From positions 1 to 17,471 of the forward strand of contig CAYOHP010000136.1 of NCBI GenBank assembly GCA_964403795.1: 17,471 nt of DNA, given 5' to 3'. This stretch comes from CAYOHP01 sp964403795 [NCBI: uncultured bacterium] (GTDB lineage: Bacteria > Muiribacteriota > UBA6191 > CAZXTJ01). Shown piece by piece: positions 1-8,346 of this stretch (positions are counted from its first letter, which is position 1; the number at the start of each line of letters is the position of its first letter). The notes beneath the pieces were generated by a model. That model was not told the DNA's origin. It searched no databases and saw only the letters and a program-made list of their open reading frames with translations. Both the position numbers and the translations under genes were made by a program.

Positions 1-2
1 TG

Positions 3-788
3 ACGCGGGACCCGACGCTTCGCGTCATGGCCCTCGCCTCGCCGGCCGTCCTGCTGAACCTCTCCTACGGCCAGAACGGACTCCTCTCGGCGGGGCTCGC
101 CTGCCTGGGCACCGCCCTGGTCACGAGTTCGCCGTCGGGCGCGGGCCTGGCCTTTGCCGGGCTCTCGACGAAGCCCCACCTGGCGGTGCTGGTGCCGGTG
201 GCCCTGGGATCGATCCGGGCCGGCCGGGCTCTCGCGGTGTTCTTGGCGGCCTCGGCGGCGTGGGCGTTGCTCTCGTGGGTGGTGTGCGACCCGGGGGCCT
301 GGCCCGCCTTCCTCGCCAAGCTCCCGGTGATCGAGCGCCAGATGGAGACCGGGCCCTGGCACTACGCCCATACCCCCACCCTTTACGGCACGCTCCGGGT
401 GCTCGGCTTCGGCCACGCCGGCTCCAAGGCCGCCCACCTCGTCTCGACCCTGCTCGGCTTGCTGCTGGTGGTGCGGGTCTGGCGGAACCGGGAGGAAGCC
501 CTGCCCCGCGCCGGGGCGCTGGGACTCGGAGCGGTGCTGCTCACCCCCTATGCCTTCGAGTACGACCTGGCACTGCTCGCTCCCACCGTCGCCTCGTTGG
601 CGGCGGAAGGCCGGGAGCGAGGGCTGCGCCCCGGCGAACTGCTGGTCCTGGTGGCCGGGTTCGGGCTGCCGTTCGCGGCGCCCCTGGTAACCCGCGAGCT
701 GGGCCTGCCCGTCTCGCCCCTGGTGCTCTTCGCCCTGGCCGCCGCCGCATGGCGGATGGGGACGCCCCGGGCCGAAGGCGCGTCATGA
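3..788 (+). CDS. GT87-like (DUF2029) integral membrane mannosyltransferase, 5' end missing
   Basis: This is the C-terminal part of a polytopic membrane protein; the reading frame is open to the left window edge, so the true start lies outside. The residues LNLSYGQNGLL, then a small hydrophobic segment, then STKPHLAVLVPVAL, match the GQ-N...KP pattern of GT87/DUF2029 polyprenyl-phosphate-mannose-dependent transferases (GT-C fold). At least five hydrophobic segments follow, separated by short Arg-rich loops. Members of the family transfer mannose from a polyprenyl carrier to envelope glycans on the outer face of the inner membrane; the acceptor here cannot be read. The stop codon overlaps the ATG of the next gene as ATGA, so the two are almost certainly translated together. 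An internal ATG at 27 exists but would discard part of the conserved region. The family call is by pattern recognition and fairly safe; the substrate is inference. Confidence 0.75.
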   Translation, partial: TRDPTLRVMALASPAVLLNLSYGQNGLLSAGLACLGTALVTSSPSGAGLAFAGLSTKPHLAVLVPVALGSIRAGRALAVFLAASAAWALLSWVVCDPGAWPAFLAKLPVIERQMETGPWHYAHTPTLYGTLRVLGFGHAGSKAAHLVSTLLGLLLVVRVWRNREEALPRAGALGLGAVLLTPYAFEYDLALLAPTVASLAAEGRERGLRPGELLVLVAGFGLPFAAPLVTRELGLPVSPLVLFALAAAAWRMGTPRAEGAS

Positions 789-2548
789 CCGACCCGGTGG
801 CCGCCGGTACCGGTCCCGAGCCTTCGCCGGACCCGGCCGCCGGCGGCGTTCCGCCGGGAAGTCTGGTCACGCCGGTGGCGGCGGCCTCGGTCCTGCTCGC
901 GCTCCACGCCTGGCTCTACGCCCATTGGCTGGTGGACGACGCCGGGATCTCCTTCGCCTATGCCCGCAATCTCGCGGCCGGCCACGGCCTGGTGGCCCAA
1001 CCCGGGGCGCCGGCCGTGGAGGGCTACTCGAACCCCCTCTGGGTGCTGATCGCGGCCCTGGGCTATCGGCTCGGGGTATGGGTGCTGCCGATCGCTCCCA
1101 AGCTCGTCTCGCTGGCCCTGCTCGTCGCCTCGCTCGGCCTGGTGGCGGCGCTGGCCCGCAGGCTGGCCCCCGGGGACCCGGTGCCGGTCGCCGGCGGAGC
1201 CCTCTTCCTGTGTGCGGTGCAGCCGTCGCTGGTGATCTGGGGGACCTCGGGGCTCGAGAACCCGCTGCTCCTGGTGCTGGTCCTGGCCACCGCAGAGGCG
1301 TCCCTCCGGGCCGCGGTCGCCGGAGGTGGAACCCGGTTCGCGGGTGCGGGACTGCTGGCCGCGGCCGCTGCCATGACGCGGCCTGACGCGGTCCTGTGGC
1401 TGGCGCTCCCGGTGTTGGCTCTGCTCGACCCAGGCCGATCGGGGCGGCCGGGCAGGGGCCGCGAGCGGGCGGGTCTGCTCCTCGGGTTCGGGATCCCCTT
1501 CGGGCTCTTCCTCTGCCACCGCGTCATGACCTTCGGGGAGCTGGTCCCCAACACCTACTGGGCGAAGGCCGCGATCGCGGTCCGGCCCGACCAGCCCGGC
1601 ACCTCTCTCCTCGACCGGCTCTGGCTGGTCTCGGCGCTCGGGTTCGGTCCCCTGACCTGGCACCTGCCGCTGCTGGCCGCCGCCGGCCTGGCGGTGCGGC
1701 TCGGCCGTTCCGGCGCCCTCACGCCGGCGCTGCGGCTGGTGGGAAGCGGTCTCCTGGTCGGCCTGGCGATCCTGCTCCTGCTCCCGCCCGACTGGATGGG
1801 AGAGCTGCGCTTCGCCACCGCCCTCTTCCCCTTCCTGTACCTCTGGATCCTCGGCGGGGTGGACCGGTCCCTGGCCGCCTGGCCCCGGGAGGGCCGCCGG
1901 CTGGCGATGGGCCTGCTGCTGGTGGCGATCGCGCTCCCGGGATACCTCGGCTGGCGGTTCCGGGCGCTGAGATTCCGGGACAGCCCGACCATCGACCTCG
2001 GCTTCGTGACCCGGGCCTACGCCGAGCGCTTCGATCGCTACGCGGCGGCTTTCGGGCTCGAGCCCGGCCAGGGGAGCGTGCTGGCCCCGGACCTGGGCGG
2101 CTTGCTGCTCTCGAGCCGGCTCCGGGTCCATGACCTGGCCGGCCTCTGCGACCGCACCATCGCCCGGACCCTGGATCGCGACCCCGAGGCCCTGGCCCGC
2201 TACGTCTTCGAGGAACTCCGTCCCGACTTCCTCCACATGAACCCGAAGTGGGCGGTGAAGTCGCGGCTGGGCGCCTGGCCGCGCTTCCTCGAGGAGTACG
2301 TCGCCCTCCACGAGTACCCCCAGTGGGAAGGCTTCGACTCCTCGGGACTCCACCCCGGGTTCTGGGTCCGCCGGGAGCTGGCGGCCGGCCAGGATGGGGT
2401 CCTGGCCGCGATCCGGGCCGAGGACTTCGATTTCCGGGCCGCCTGGAGGGACGCCCCACCGAACCCGCTGGCCGACCTGCTGCGGGCGGCGGGGCCTGGG
2501 ATGCCGGCTCCGCCTGCACCTTTCCGGGTGAAGCCGCCGTCCCCCTGA
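785..2548 (+). CDS. AftB-like GT-C family membrane glycosyltransferase
   Basis: A 587-residue multi-spanning protein. After a Pro/Gly-rich N-terminus and a first membrane helix it shows the GT-C signature DD (residues 51-52) in VDDAGISFAYARNLAAGHGL, then EGYSNPLW (79-86), SGLENP (155-160), TRPD (198-201) and PNTYWAK (255-261). This order is typical of AftB-type arabinofuranosyltransferases and related dolichyl/polyprenyl-phosphate-sugar transferases. Hydrophobic helices continue to about residue 400. The last 180 or so residues are soluble and probably lie in the periplasm. The ATG at 785 overlaps the upstream stop (ATGA), which fixes the start. The aspartates are the expected catalytic or metal-binding residues. 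It probably acts with its GT87-like neighbour on a surface glycan, glycolipid or glycoprotein; donor and acceptor are unknown. It ends 43 bp from a convergent gene, and I see no clear terminator between them. Confidence 0.8.
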   Translation: MTDPVAAGTGPEPSPDPAAGGVPPGSLVTPVAAASVLLALHAWLYAHWLVDDAGISFAYARNLAAGHGLVAQPGAPAVEGYSNPLWVLIAALGYRLGVWVLPIAPKLVSLALLVASLGLVAALARRLAPGDPVPVAGGALFLCAVQPSLVIWGTSGLENPLLLVLVLATAEASLRAAVAGGGTRFAGAGLLAAAAAMTRPDAVLWLALPVLALLDPGRSGRPGRGRERAGLLLGFGIPFGLFLCHRVMTFGELVPNTYWAKAAIAVRPDQPGTSLLDRLWLVSALGFGPLTWHLPLLAAAGLAVRLGRSGALTPALRLVGSGLLVGLAILLLLPPDWMGELRFATALFPFLYLWILGGVDRSLAAWPREGRRLAMGLLLVAIALPGYLGWRFRALRFRDSPTIDLGFVTRAYAERFDRYAAAFGLEPGQGSVLAPDLGGLLLSSRLRVHDLAGLCDRTIARTLDRDPEALARYVFEELRPDFLHMNPKWAVKSRLGAWPRFLEEYVALHEYPQWEGFDSSGLHPGFWVRRELAAGQDGVLAAIRAEDFDFRAAWRDAPPNPLADLLRAAGPGMPAPPAPFRVKPPSP

Positions 2549-2591
2549 ACCTGAAGGGTTCCCGACTGCCGCAGGCCCCGGAGGCGGACGG

Positions 2592-3794
2592 TCATCGGCT
2601 CGGGCGTCGGGTGCCGCCGTAGCCGGTGAGCTCCACGTAGCCCCGGCCGACCTCGCCGCCTCGGGTGTCGGTCACCGCCACCGGGCCTTCCCAGTAGGCG
2701 AGCCCGTCGATCAGGCGGCTCACGTTCTCGGCCGCGGGGACCAGCGGTGAGAGCGAGAGTTCCAGGCCGGACTCGGGGACCGAGAGCGTCCAGCCCGAGG
2801 GATAGCGGGCACCGGTGGCGGGACTGGTCCAGGAGCCGGTGGCTCGGATCCGGAAGGCTGCGGGAGCGAGGAAGCGGACCGAGCCGTCGACCTCCACCAG
2901 GGAACCCTGGGCGTGGCTCACCGAGCCATCGGCCCGCCGCAGCAGGTAGAGCATGAGTTCCCGCCCGTCCTCGAGCTGCAGGCTCACCCAGTCCCAGCCC
3001 ACCTGGTCGGCGGCCAGCTCCCCGGAACCGAACTCCTTGTCGAACCAGCTCTCGCCCAGGACCTCGATGCGCTCGCCCTCGAGGTGGATCGTCCCGGCGG
3101 TGTCGAGGCGCGTCATGGAGTAGTAGAGGCTGGCCTCGCCGCCCGACCCGGACTTGCGTGACAGGCCCCCGGGACCCTGGAAGACGAGCGGCTTCCGCGG
3201 CCGGGTGGAGAGCCGGAACCCGAACCCCTCGGTCGCGTCATGGGCGGCGCAGTCGAAGCCTTCCCCGTTCCAGTCGATCGTCCAGCGACCCTCGGTCCCG
3301 GCCGGGGCCAGTGCCCAGGCGAGCCTGGGTTCCGGGAGCCCGGAATCGTCCTCGTCGAGCTGGGCGAAGCCCCCCAGGAGCGGCATGGTGCGCCAGGTCA
3401 GCTCCGAGAACCGATGGCGGCCGGTGGCCGGATCGCTGAGCGCGGCATGGCCCATGACGAGGGCCCGGGTTCCCCAGCGCCCGGCCGAGGCAGGGGGAGC
3501 CTCGGGGGTGAGCCCCACCCGGAAGAGGGTGAACTGCACCCCGAAGCGGCGGGAAGGATCGAGGCGGGAGCGGAGGTGGCCGGTCAGGTACCACCACTCG
3601 TTCCGGTACCGGGGATGGGCCGCGTGGTCCCGGGGGAAGCTCCATGGGTAGCCGGGCGCGGCCGCCCGCCAGGCGGGACCGGAGGCCCGGCCGGCGGTCG
3701 CCAGCAGGAGGAGCATGCCTGCCGCAAGGAGCCGGGGGAGCCTTGGCGGCGGGACCCGTCGGAGGGAGGACGAGGGCCGCCACCGGTCCGACAC
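2592..3794 (-). CDS. AttH/CrtC-family lipocalin-like exported protein
   Basis: About 400 residues. Family marks are RNEWWYLTGHL (NEWWYL at 65-70), GESWFDKEFGS (247-257), GWDWVSLQLEDGREL (266-280) and the C-terminal AYWEGPVAV and GRGYVELTGYG. These are the hallmarks of the AttH / carotenoid 1,2-hydratase-like calycin family. Structural work on the family points to a lipocalin-like fold and a role with lipids; real hydratase activity is not implied. The N-terminus (RRVPPPRLPRLLAAGMLLLLATAGRASG) looks like a signal peptide, so the protein is probably periplasmic or outer-membrane facing. The start is uncertain: the GTG at 3794 keeps a basic n-region and lies 38 bp after the permease stop, while the ATG at 3716 would cut into the signal peptide. 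Neither has a clear ribosome binding site. It is the last gene of the ABC operon, the usual context for this family. Confidence 0.82.
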   Translation of the reverse strand: MSDRWRPSSSLRRVPPPRLPRLLAAGMLLLLATAGRASGPAWRAAAPGYPWSFPRDHAAHPRYRNEWWYLTGHLRSRLDPSRRFGVQFTLFRVGLTPEAPPASAGRWGTRALVMGHAALSDPATGRHRFSELTWRTMPLLGGFAQLDEDDSGLPEPRLAWALAPAGTEGRWTIDWNGEGFDCAAHDATEGFGFRLSTRPRKPLVFQGPGGLSRKSGSGGEASLYYSMTRLDTAGTIHLEGERIEVLGESWFDKEFGSGELAADQVGWDWVSLQLEDGRELMLYLLRRADGSVSHAQGSLVEVDGSVRFLAPAAFRIRATGSWTSPATGARYPSGWTLSVPESGLELSLSPLVPAAENVSRLIDGLAYWEGPVAVTDTRGGEVGRGYVELTGYGGTRRPSR

Positions 3795-3832
3795 CGATCG
3801 AGTGGCTTCGGGCTCGGAGCGGGTCCCCGGTC

Positions 3833-6435
3833 TCACCCGTCCTCCCGGGAGAGCTCGGCGGCCCCGGTGCGGGACGCGATCCAGGCCGGAGGCAGGCTGG
3901 CGAAGAGGGCCGTCGCCAGGATGGTGGCCGCCTGGCCCGCCACCGCCGACCAGGGCAGGTGGGCCCGGAGCGTCCACCCGAAGTAGGCCGGGTTCACCGC
4001 GAAGATCAGGATGGCGGCCAAGGTCGCGCCCCCCACCGCGCCCAGCGCCAGGCCCATCAGGCCGATCGCCAGCCCCTTCCCGAGGAAGACCCGGGCCACC
4101 GCCAGGGGGGTGGCCCCCAGGGCCGCGTACAGGGCGAGTTCCCGGGTCCGCTCCCGGGCGATCACGAGGAGCGTCAACGCCAGGGTGCAGGCGGCCACCA
4201 GGAGCGCCATGGCCTGGAGCAGGCGGGTGACCGCGAAGGTCTGGTCGAAGATCCGGAAGACCTCCTCCCGGAGGGTCCGGTTGGACCGCACCCACAGCGG
4301 TGCCCCGGGCAGTCGCGCCCGGATCCGGTCGACCATCTCCTCGGGCGACACCCCGGGAGCCAGGAAGACCGAGAGCGACTGGAGCGGCCCGGGGCCGGCC
4401 AGCGCCTCCACCCGGTCGAGGTGCACCGTGACCTCCCCGAGGTCGGTCGTGTAGTCGTGGTAGACCGCCAGGACCGAGAGCGCTACCGGCCCCCCCGGGC
4501 CGGGGAGCTCGATCCGGTCGCCCACCCCGACCCCGAAGCGGCGGGCCAGGGGTTCGCTCACCATGCATGTCCCGGGGGCCCGGAGCCGTCGCGCCGCGTC
4601 GGCCGGACCCGCCACCAGGGGCGAGCGGCTGGCCGCCTCCTCGCGCTCGAGGTCGACGGCGTTCACCAGCACCCGGCGGTCCCCGAGCCGCGAGAAGAAG
4701 CGCCGCAGCCGGTCCATGGCGACCACCTCGGGCATGGCCCTAAGCCCGCTCACCAGATCCGGATCGAGTCCGGCATCGGCCCCGGCCCGCCGCCAGCTCC
4801 GGCTCGTCAGGTACACGTCGGCGACCAGGGTCTCGGCCACCCAGTCGCCCACGGTGCGCCGGAAGCTCTCGACCATGATGCCGACCCCGAAGAGCATCGA
4901 GACCGCGATCGCCAGCGCCGAGACCGCGTACCCGGCCGTGGCCAGCTCGCGCTCCAGGGTGCGGAGCGCGTAGCGGAAGCCGAAGCCGGCACCCCCGAGG
5001 CGCCCCGCCACGCCCCGGATCAGGGCAGGCGAGAAGAGGGGCAACGCCAGGCACACCGCGGCAGCCAACCCGAACCCCGAGGCCTGGAAACGGTCCCCGA
5101 ACCCGGCGTACCCGGCTCCCGCCAGCGCCAGCAGGAGGAGCCCGTAGCCGGCCTTCCGCCGCGCCCCGAGCGTCACGCCCTCGTCCCGGGTGTAGGCGGC
5201 GAGCAGCTCGGTCGGCTCCCGGACCGCCGACTCCCAGGCCGGTCCCAGGCCCCCGATCAGGGCACCGAGGATCCCCAGCAGGATCCCGAGCGGCACCAGG
5301 TGGGGAGGCACCACCAGGCGTTCGGTCTCCTCGATCAGGTAGAGGTTCGACAGGCTGCCGGCGACCGTCCCGAGGTTGGCCTGGGCCGCCCCCAGGCCGA
5401 GCGGGATCCCGATCGCCACCCCCAGGAGCCCGAGCAGCGCCACCTCGACCGCCAGCAGCCCGAGCACCTGGGCCCGGCTGGCCCCCAGGGCCCGGAGCAG
5501 CCCCAGTTCCCGGCGCCGGCGGGACAGGGCCGCCCGGGTGGCCGAGAAGACCAGGAAGAAGCCGACCACCAGGCTGATCCCCGAGAGGGCGGTCAGGTTC
5601 AGGCGGAAGGCCTCGAGCAGTCCTTCGGTCCGCCGCTCGCGGGCCGCCGGAGTCAGCACCTCGACCTCCGGACCGAGGCGTCCGGCCAGGCTGGCCCGTA
5701 CCGCTTCCAGCCGATCCGGGGAGGCCACCCGGAGGTCGATCCGGGAGAGGACTCCGGGCAGGCCGAGCAGGACCTGGGCGGGACCCAGATCCATGACCAT
5801 GAGCTTCGATCCGGCCGTGGGCGTGGCGGCCTCGAAGTCGATCAGGGTCCCTACCGTGAGTTCGAAGCGACGGGTCCCCGAGGAGACTGCGAAGCGGCTT
5901 CCCACCCTCCAGCCGTAGCGCTCCGCCAGCCGGGGGCTGATCGCCACCCAACCGGGGGTGGAGAGAGCGGCCACCAGCCCGCCGTCGGAGCCCGGGGCCC
6001 GCCCGGGGGGGGCCGCACCGCGGGGGTCCTCGTCGGGAGACCCGGAGGCGGCGCTCCCCGCCTTCCCCCCCTCGGGGCGCCAGGGGATCCCGACATGGGA
6101 GAAGACGTCGATCCCGAAGAGCTGGAGGTAGACGTCCTCGGCGCCTTCCAGGGCCACGTCGACCTCGATCACCGGCCAGGCGGAGGCCACGCCCGGGGTG
6201 GCGAGCACGGTGACCAGGAACTCCTCGGGCAGGGTCCGGGCCACCGGCAGGACCGAGAGGTCGGCGGCCCCCGAGACCGCCTTCAAGGCCCCCGAGAAAG
6301 CGCCCACCGAGCTCCGGTTCAGCACCTGGATCGAGAGCACCGAGGCGACCCCCAGGGCCACCCCCAGCACGGTGAGCAGGAAGAGGCTGCGGCCCTCGTG
6401 GAGCCGGTGGGCCAGCACCCGGAAGAGGTAGCCGG

Positions 6436-6439
<4 letters not shown>
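3833..6439 (-). CDS. Large ABC transporter permease with two FtsX-type domains
   Basis: An 868-residue permease of the MacB/LolCE/AttF-G class. An N-terminal helix (LFLLTVLGVALGVASVLSI) is followed by a periplasmic domain. Next comes a first FtsX core of helices around SGISLVVGFFLVFSATRAAL, with the coupling region RRRRELGLLRALGASRAQVL. A middle helix pair (YAVSALAIAVSMLFGVGIMV) and a second periplasmic domain follow. The protein ends in a second FtsX core with its own coupling motif, RERTRELALYAALGATPLAV. One chain can thus supply both halves of the membrane channel. A low-complexity Gly/Pro/Asp insertion sits near 5990-6070. The ATG at 6439 overlaps the stop of the ATPase gene by 4 bases, indicating translational coupling. 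Such mechanotransmission-type permeases usually extract or export lipids, lipoproteins or small lipophilic compounds. The long open frame continuing upstream of 6439 is a shadow of the ATPase gene. Confidence 0.88.
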
Positions 6440-7137
<698 letters not shown>

Positions 7138-7255
7138 ACGGGCGCAGCCGAAGCGGCAGCCCTACGGGCTGCTGGGCTTGGCTCGGGGGTCGACCCCCCG
7201 GAACCCCCGGGCGCGCTTGCTCCGCCCGGGGCGACTGCGCAGCCCGTCGCCAGCC

Positions 7256-7298
7256 AGTCCCCTGGAACCACTGAAAGAAACCTCGGTTCCAGGGGACT
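7256..7298. repeat. 14-bp perfect inverted repeat with 15-nt loop
   Basis: The arm AGTCCCCTGGAACC at 7256-7269 is repeated as its exact reverse complement at 7285-7298. The spacer is A-rich (ACTGAAAGAAACCTC), which stands out in this GC-rich DNA. No T-run follows, so it is not a classical intrinsic terminator. It lies in the middle of the intergenic region and could be an RNA hairpin, a protein-binding dyad or the end of a small repeat element. Confidence 0.8.
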
Positions 7299-7299
7299 A

Positions 7300-7323
7300 C
7301 CCCTTGCGGGCGAGCTGCAGGCT
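7300..7323 (+). repeat. Dispersed intergenic repeat, copy A
   Basis: This 24-base unit begins CCCCTTGCGGGCGAGC and matches 12379-12402 at 22 of 24 positions. A weaker copy lies at 17379-17402 on the minus strand. All three copies are intergenic. This copy directly follows the 14-bp inverted repeat. Confidence 0.55.
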
Positions 7324-7486
7324 CGAGAAGCCGCGGCCCCCGGCCGGTCGGCGGGGTCGGGCTCCCGGCGACCCGATCCCCGATCGGTGCCTTTCGGGGA
7401 TTCCCGGAGTCCTGGCATGTCCGGGACGCCGGACACTTCCGGACCGCGGCCAGTCCTCGGGGGCCGGCCCGGCGGGAGCCGGTCCG

Positions 7487-7507
7487 GGAGCGCCGCTGCG
7501 GCGCTCC
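7487..7507. repeat. 9-bp-stem hairpin with 3-nt loop
   Basis: GGAGCGCCG, loop CTG, then CGGCGCTCC form a perfect and very stable stem-loop about 100 bases upstream of the small secreted-protein gene. It could lie in that gene's leader or end an upstream transcript. There is no T-run. Confidence 0.6.
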
Positions 7508-7591
7508 GCCGGAGGCGGATACCGCTGGTCCCGTCCGGCCCGATCCGCTTGGCTCGGACCTTGCGTCGGGATCGCAGGGCAACACCTCTTC

Positions 7592-7598
7592 GGAAGGG
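7592..7598 (+). promoter_or_regulatory. Ribosome binding site of the small secreted-protein gene
   Basis: GGAAGGG lies eight bases before the ATG at 7607. It decides the start against the longer open frame that runs in from 7178. Confidence 0.65.
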
Positions 7599-7606
7599 AC
7601 CAAACC

Positions 7607-8032
7607 ATGCGCCGGCTGATTCTCGTCGCCCTGCTCACCGTGACTTGCACCCATGGTCGGTGCCAGGACCTCTTCGGACAGGAGGCGGCTCCGCCGCCGG
7701 AGCCGGTCGGGTCCTCGACCCCCCGGGCCTCCGCGACCACCGAAGCCTTCGAGGACCTCAGCGCCAGCATGACGCGCACCCTGGGGCTCGACACCATGGT
7801 GGCGATCACGACTCCCATGGCGGTCGAGGGGCTGCGCGAGGCTCTCGCCGCGACCCCGCAGGGAGCCGCCCTGCTCCGGGACCTGGACGCCTTCCACACC
7901 CGTGCCGGAACCGACCGTCACCTCACCCGGCTGGCGGAGCCCGTGATGCGCGACGTCCTCCAGCGGCGCGCCTGCCCGGCTCCGGGGACCTGCCCACCGC
8001 CCGGGGAGAGCCTCTCCCACTCGGTCCCCTAG
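7607..8032 (+). CDS. Small secreted protein of unknown function
   Basis: This 141-residue protein belongs to no family I recognise. The start at the ATG at 7607 is chosen because GGAAGGG (7592-7598) forms a good ribosome binding site eight bases upstream; the frame is open further upstream, but that part is low-complexity and lies in the hairpin-rich intergenic region. The N-terminus MRRLILVALLTVTCTHGRC is a short basic-hydrophobic signal sequence, so export is likely. The Cys after LTVT does not fit a standard lipobox. The mature part has a Pro-rich stretch (EAAPPPEPVG), a helical middle (about residues 45-120) with the two adjacent segments TTEAFEDLSASMTRTLG and MAVEGLREALAATPQ, and a C-terminal RRACPAPGTCPP segment with two Cys that could form a disulfide. 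The gene stands alone, and its stop codon lies inside a perfect palindrome. Confidence 0.6.
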   Translation: MRRLILVALLTVTCTHGRCQDLFGQEAAPPPEPVGSSTPRASATTEAFEDLSASMTRTLGLDTMVAITTPMAVEGLREALAATPQGAALLRDLDAFHTRAGTDRHLTRLAEPVMRDVLQRRACPAPGTCPPPGESLSHSVP

Positions 8033-8038
8033 GGGACC
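8023..8038. repeat. 16-bp perfect palindrome spanning a stop codon
   Basis: GGTCCCCTAGGGGACC reads the same on both strands, and its TAG (8030-8032) is the stop codon of the small secreted-protein gene. With no loop it is better suited to protein binding or cruciform formation than to a standard terminator. Confidence 0.7.
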
Positions 8039-8346
8039 TGGAGCCCGTCGCACATGGGCGCCGTCCCACCGGGACGGCATCCTGCGCCCCGCCTGCCAGG
8101 CGACCGCAGGTCCGAGGGGCGAGGCCCCGAGGGAATTCGAGGAGGCGGGCAGCGGATCCTGCCTGCAAGGAGAACGGTGCCGCGGGCGGGGATGCACGGG
8201 CCGACGAATGCAGGCGGCTCTGTGCGACAGGCTCCCGGACCTGATTCCTGTTGGATTCCGGGGCCATCCGGGGGGCCGCCGCGGCCGGGGGCGACCCGCG
8301 GGGCGGCAGGCTCTCCTGGGTGCCGCGGCGGCAGCCGGGCTCTGGC
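8033..8346. other. Non-coding spacer between convergent genes
   Basis: About 310 bases lie between the small secreted-protein gene and the convergent phosphotransferase gene. Apart from the palindrome at its left edge and the hairpin at 8060-8078, I see no gene. Open frames here lack a ribosome binding site or a recognisable protein. Confidence 0.5.
8060..8078 (+). terminator. Possible hairpin terminator
   Basis: GCCGTCCC, loop ACC, then GGGACGGC form a perfect 8-bp stem 28 bases after the stop of the small secreted-protein gene. No T-run follows (ATCCTGCG), so any termination would depend on the hairpin alone. Confidence 0.4.

Larger units (their letters stand above)
7138..7606. other. Intergenic region rich in inverted repeats
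   Basis: About 470 bases lie between the divergent ABC operon and the small secreted-protein gene. I see no convincing gene here; open frames are GC-driven. It holds a series of perfect or near-perfect dyads: 7156-7172 (7-bp stem), 7185-7198 (14-bp palindrome), 7205-7231 (9-bp stem), 7256-7298 (14-bp stem), 7418-7435 (7-bp stem) and 7487-7507 (9-bp stem). One copy of a dispersed repeat lies at 7300-7323. Promoters for both flanking transcripts must lie here, but I cannot place one with confidence. Confidence 0.6.

Noticed and set aside
2592-3794. Calling the AttH-like protein a carotenoid hydratase
   Set aside because: No carotenoid genes are near, and the ABC transporter context matches the AttH branch of the family.
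7178-7606. Longer start for the secreted-protein gene, giving 284 residues
   Set aside because: The added part is Pro/Arg/Gly-rich and runs through the hairpin cluster; the ATG at 7607 has a good ribosome binding site and begins a signal peptide.
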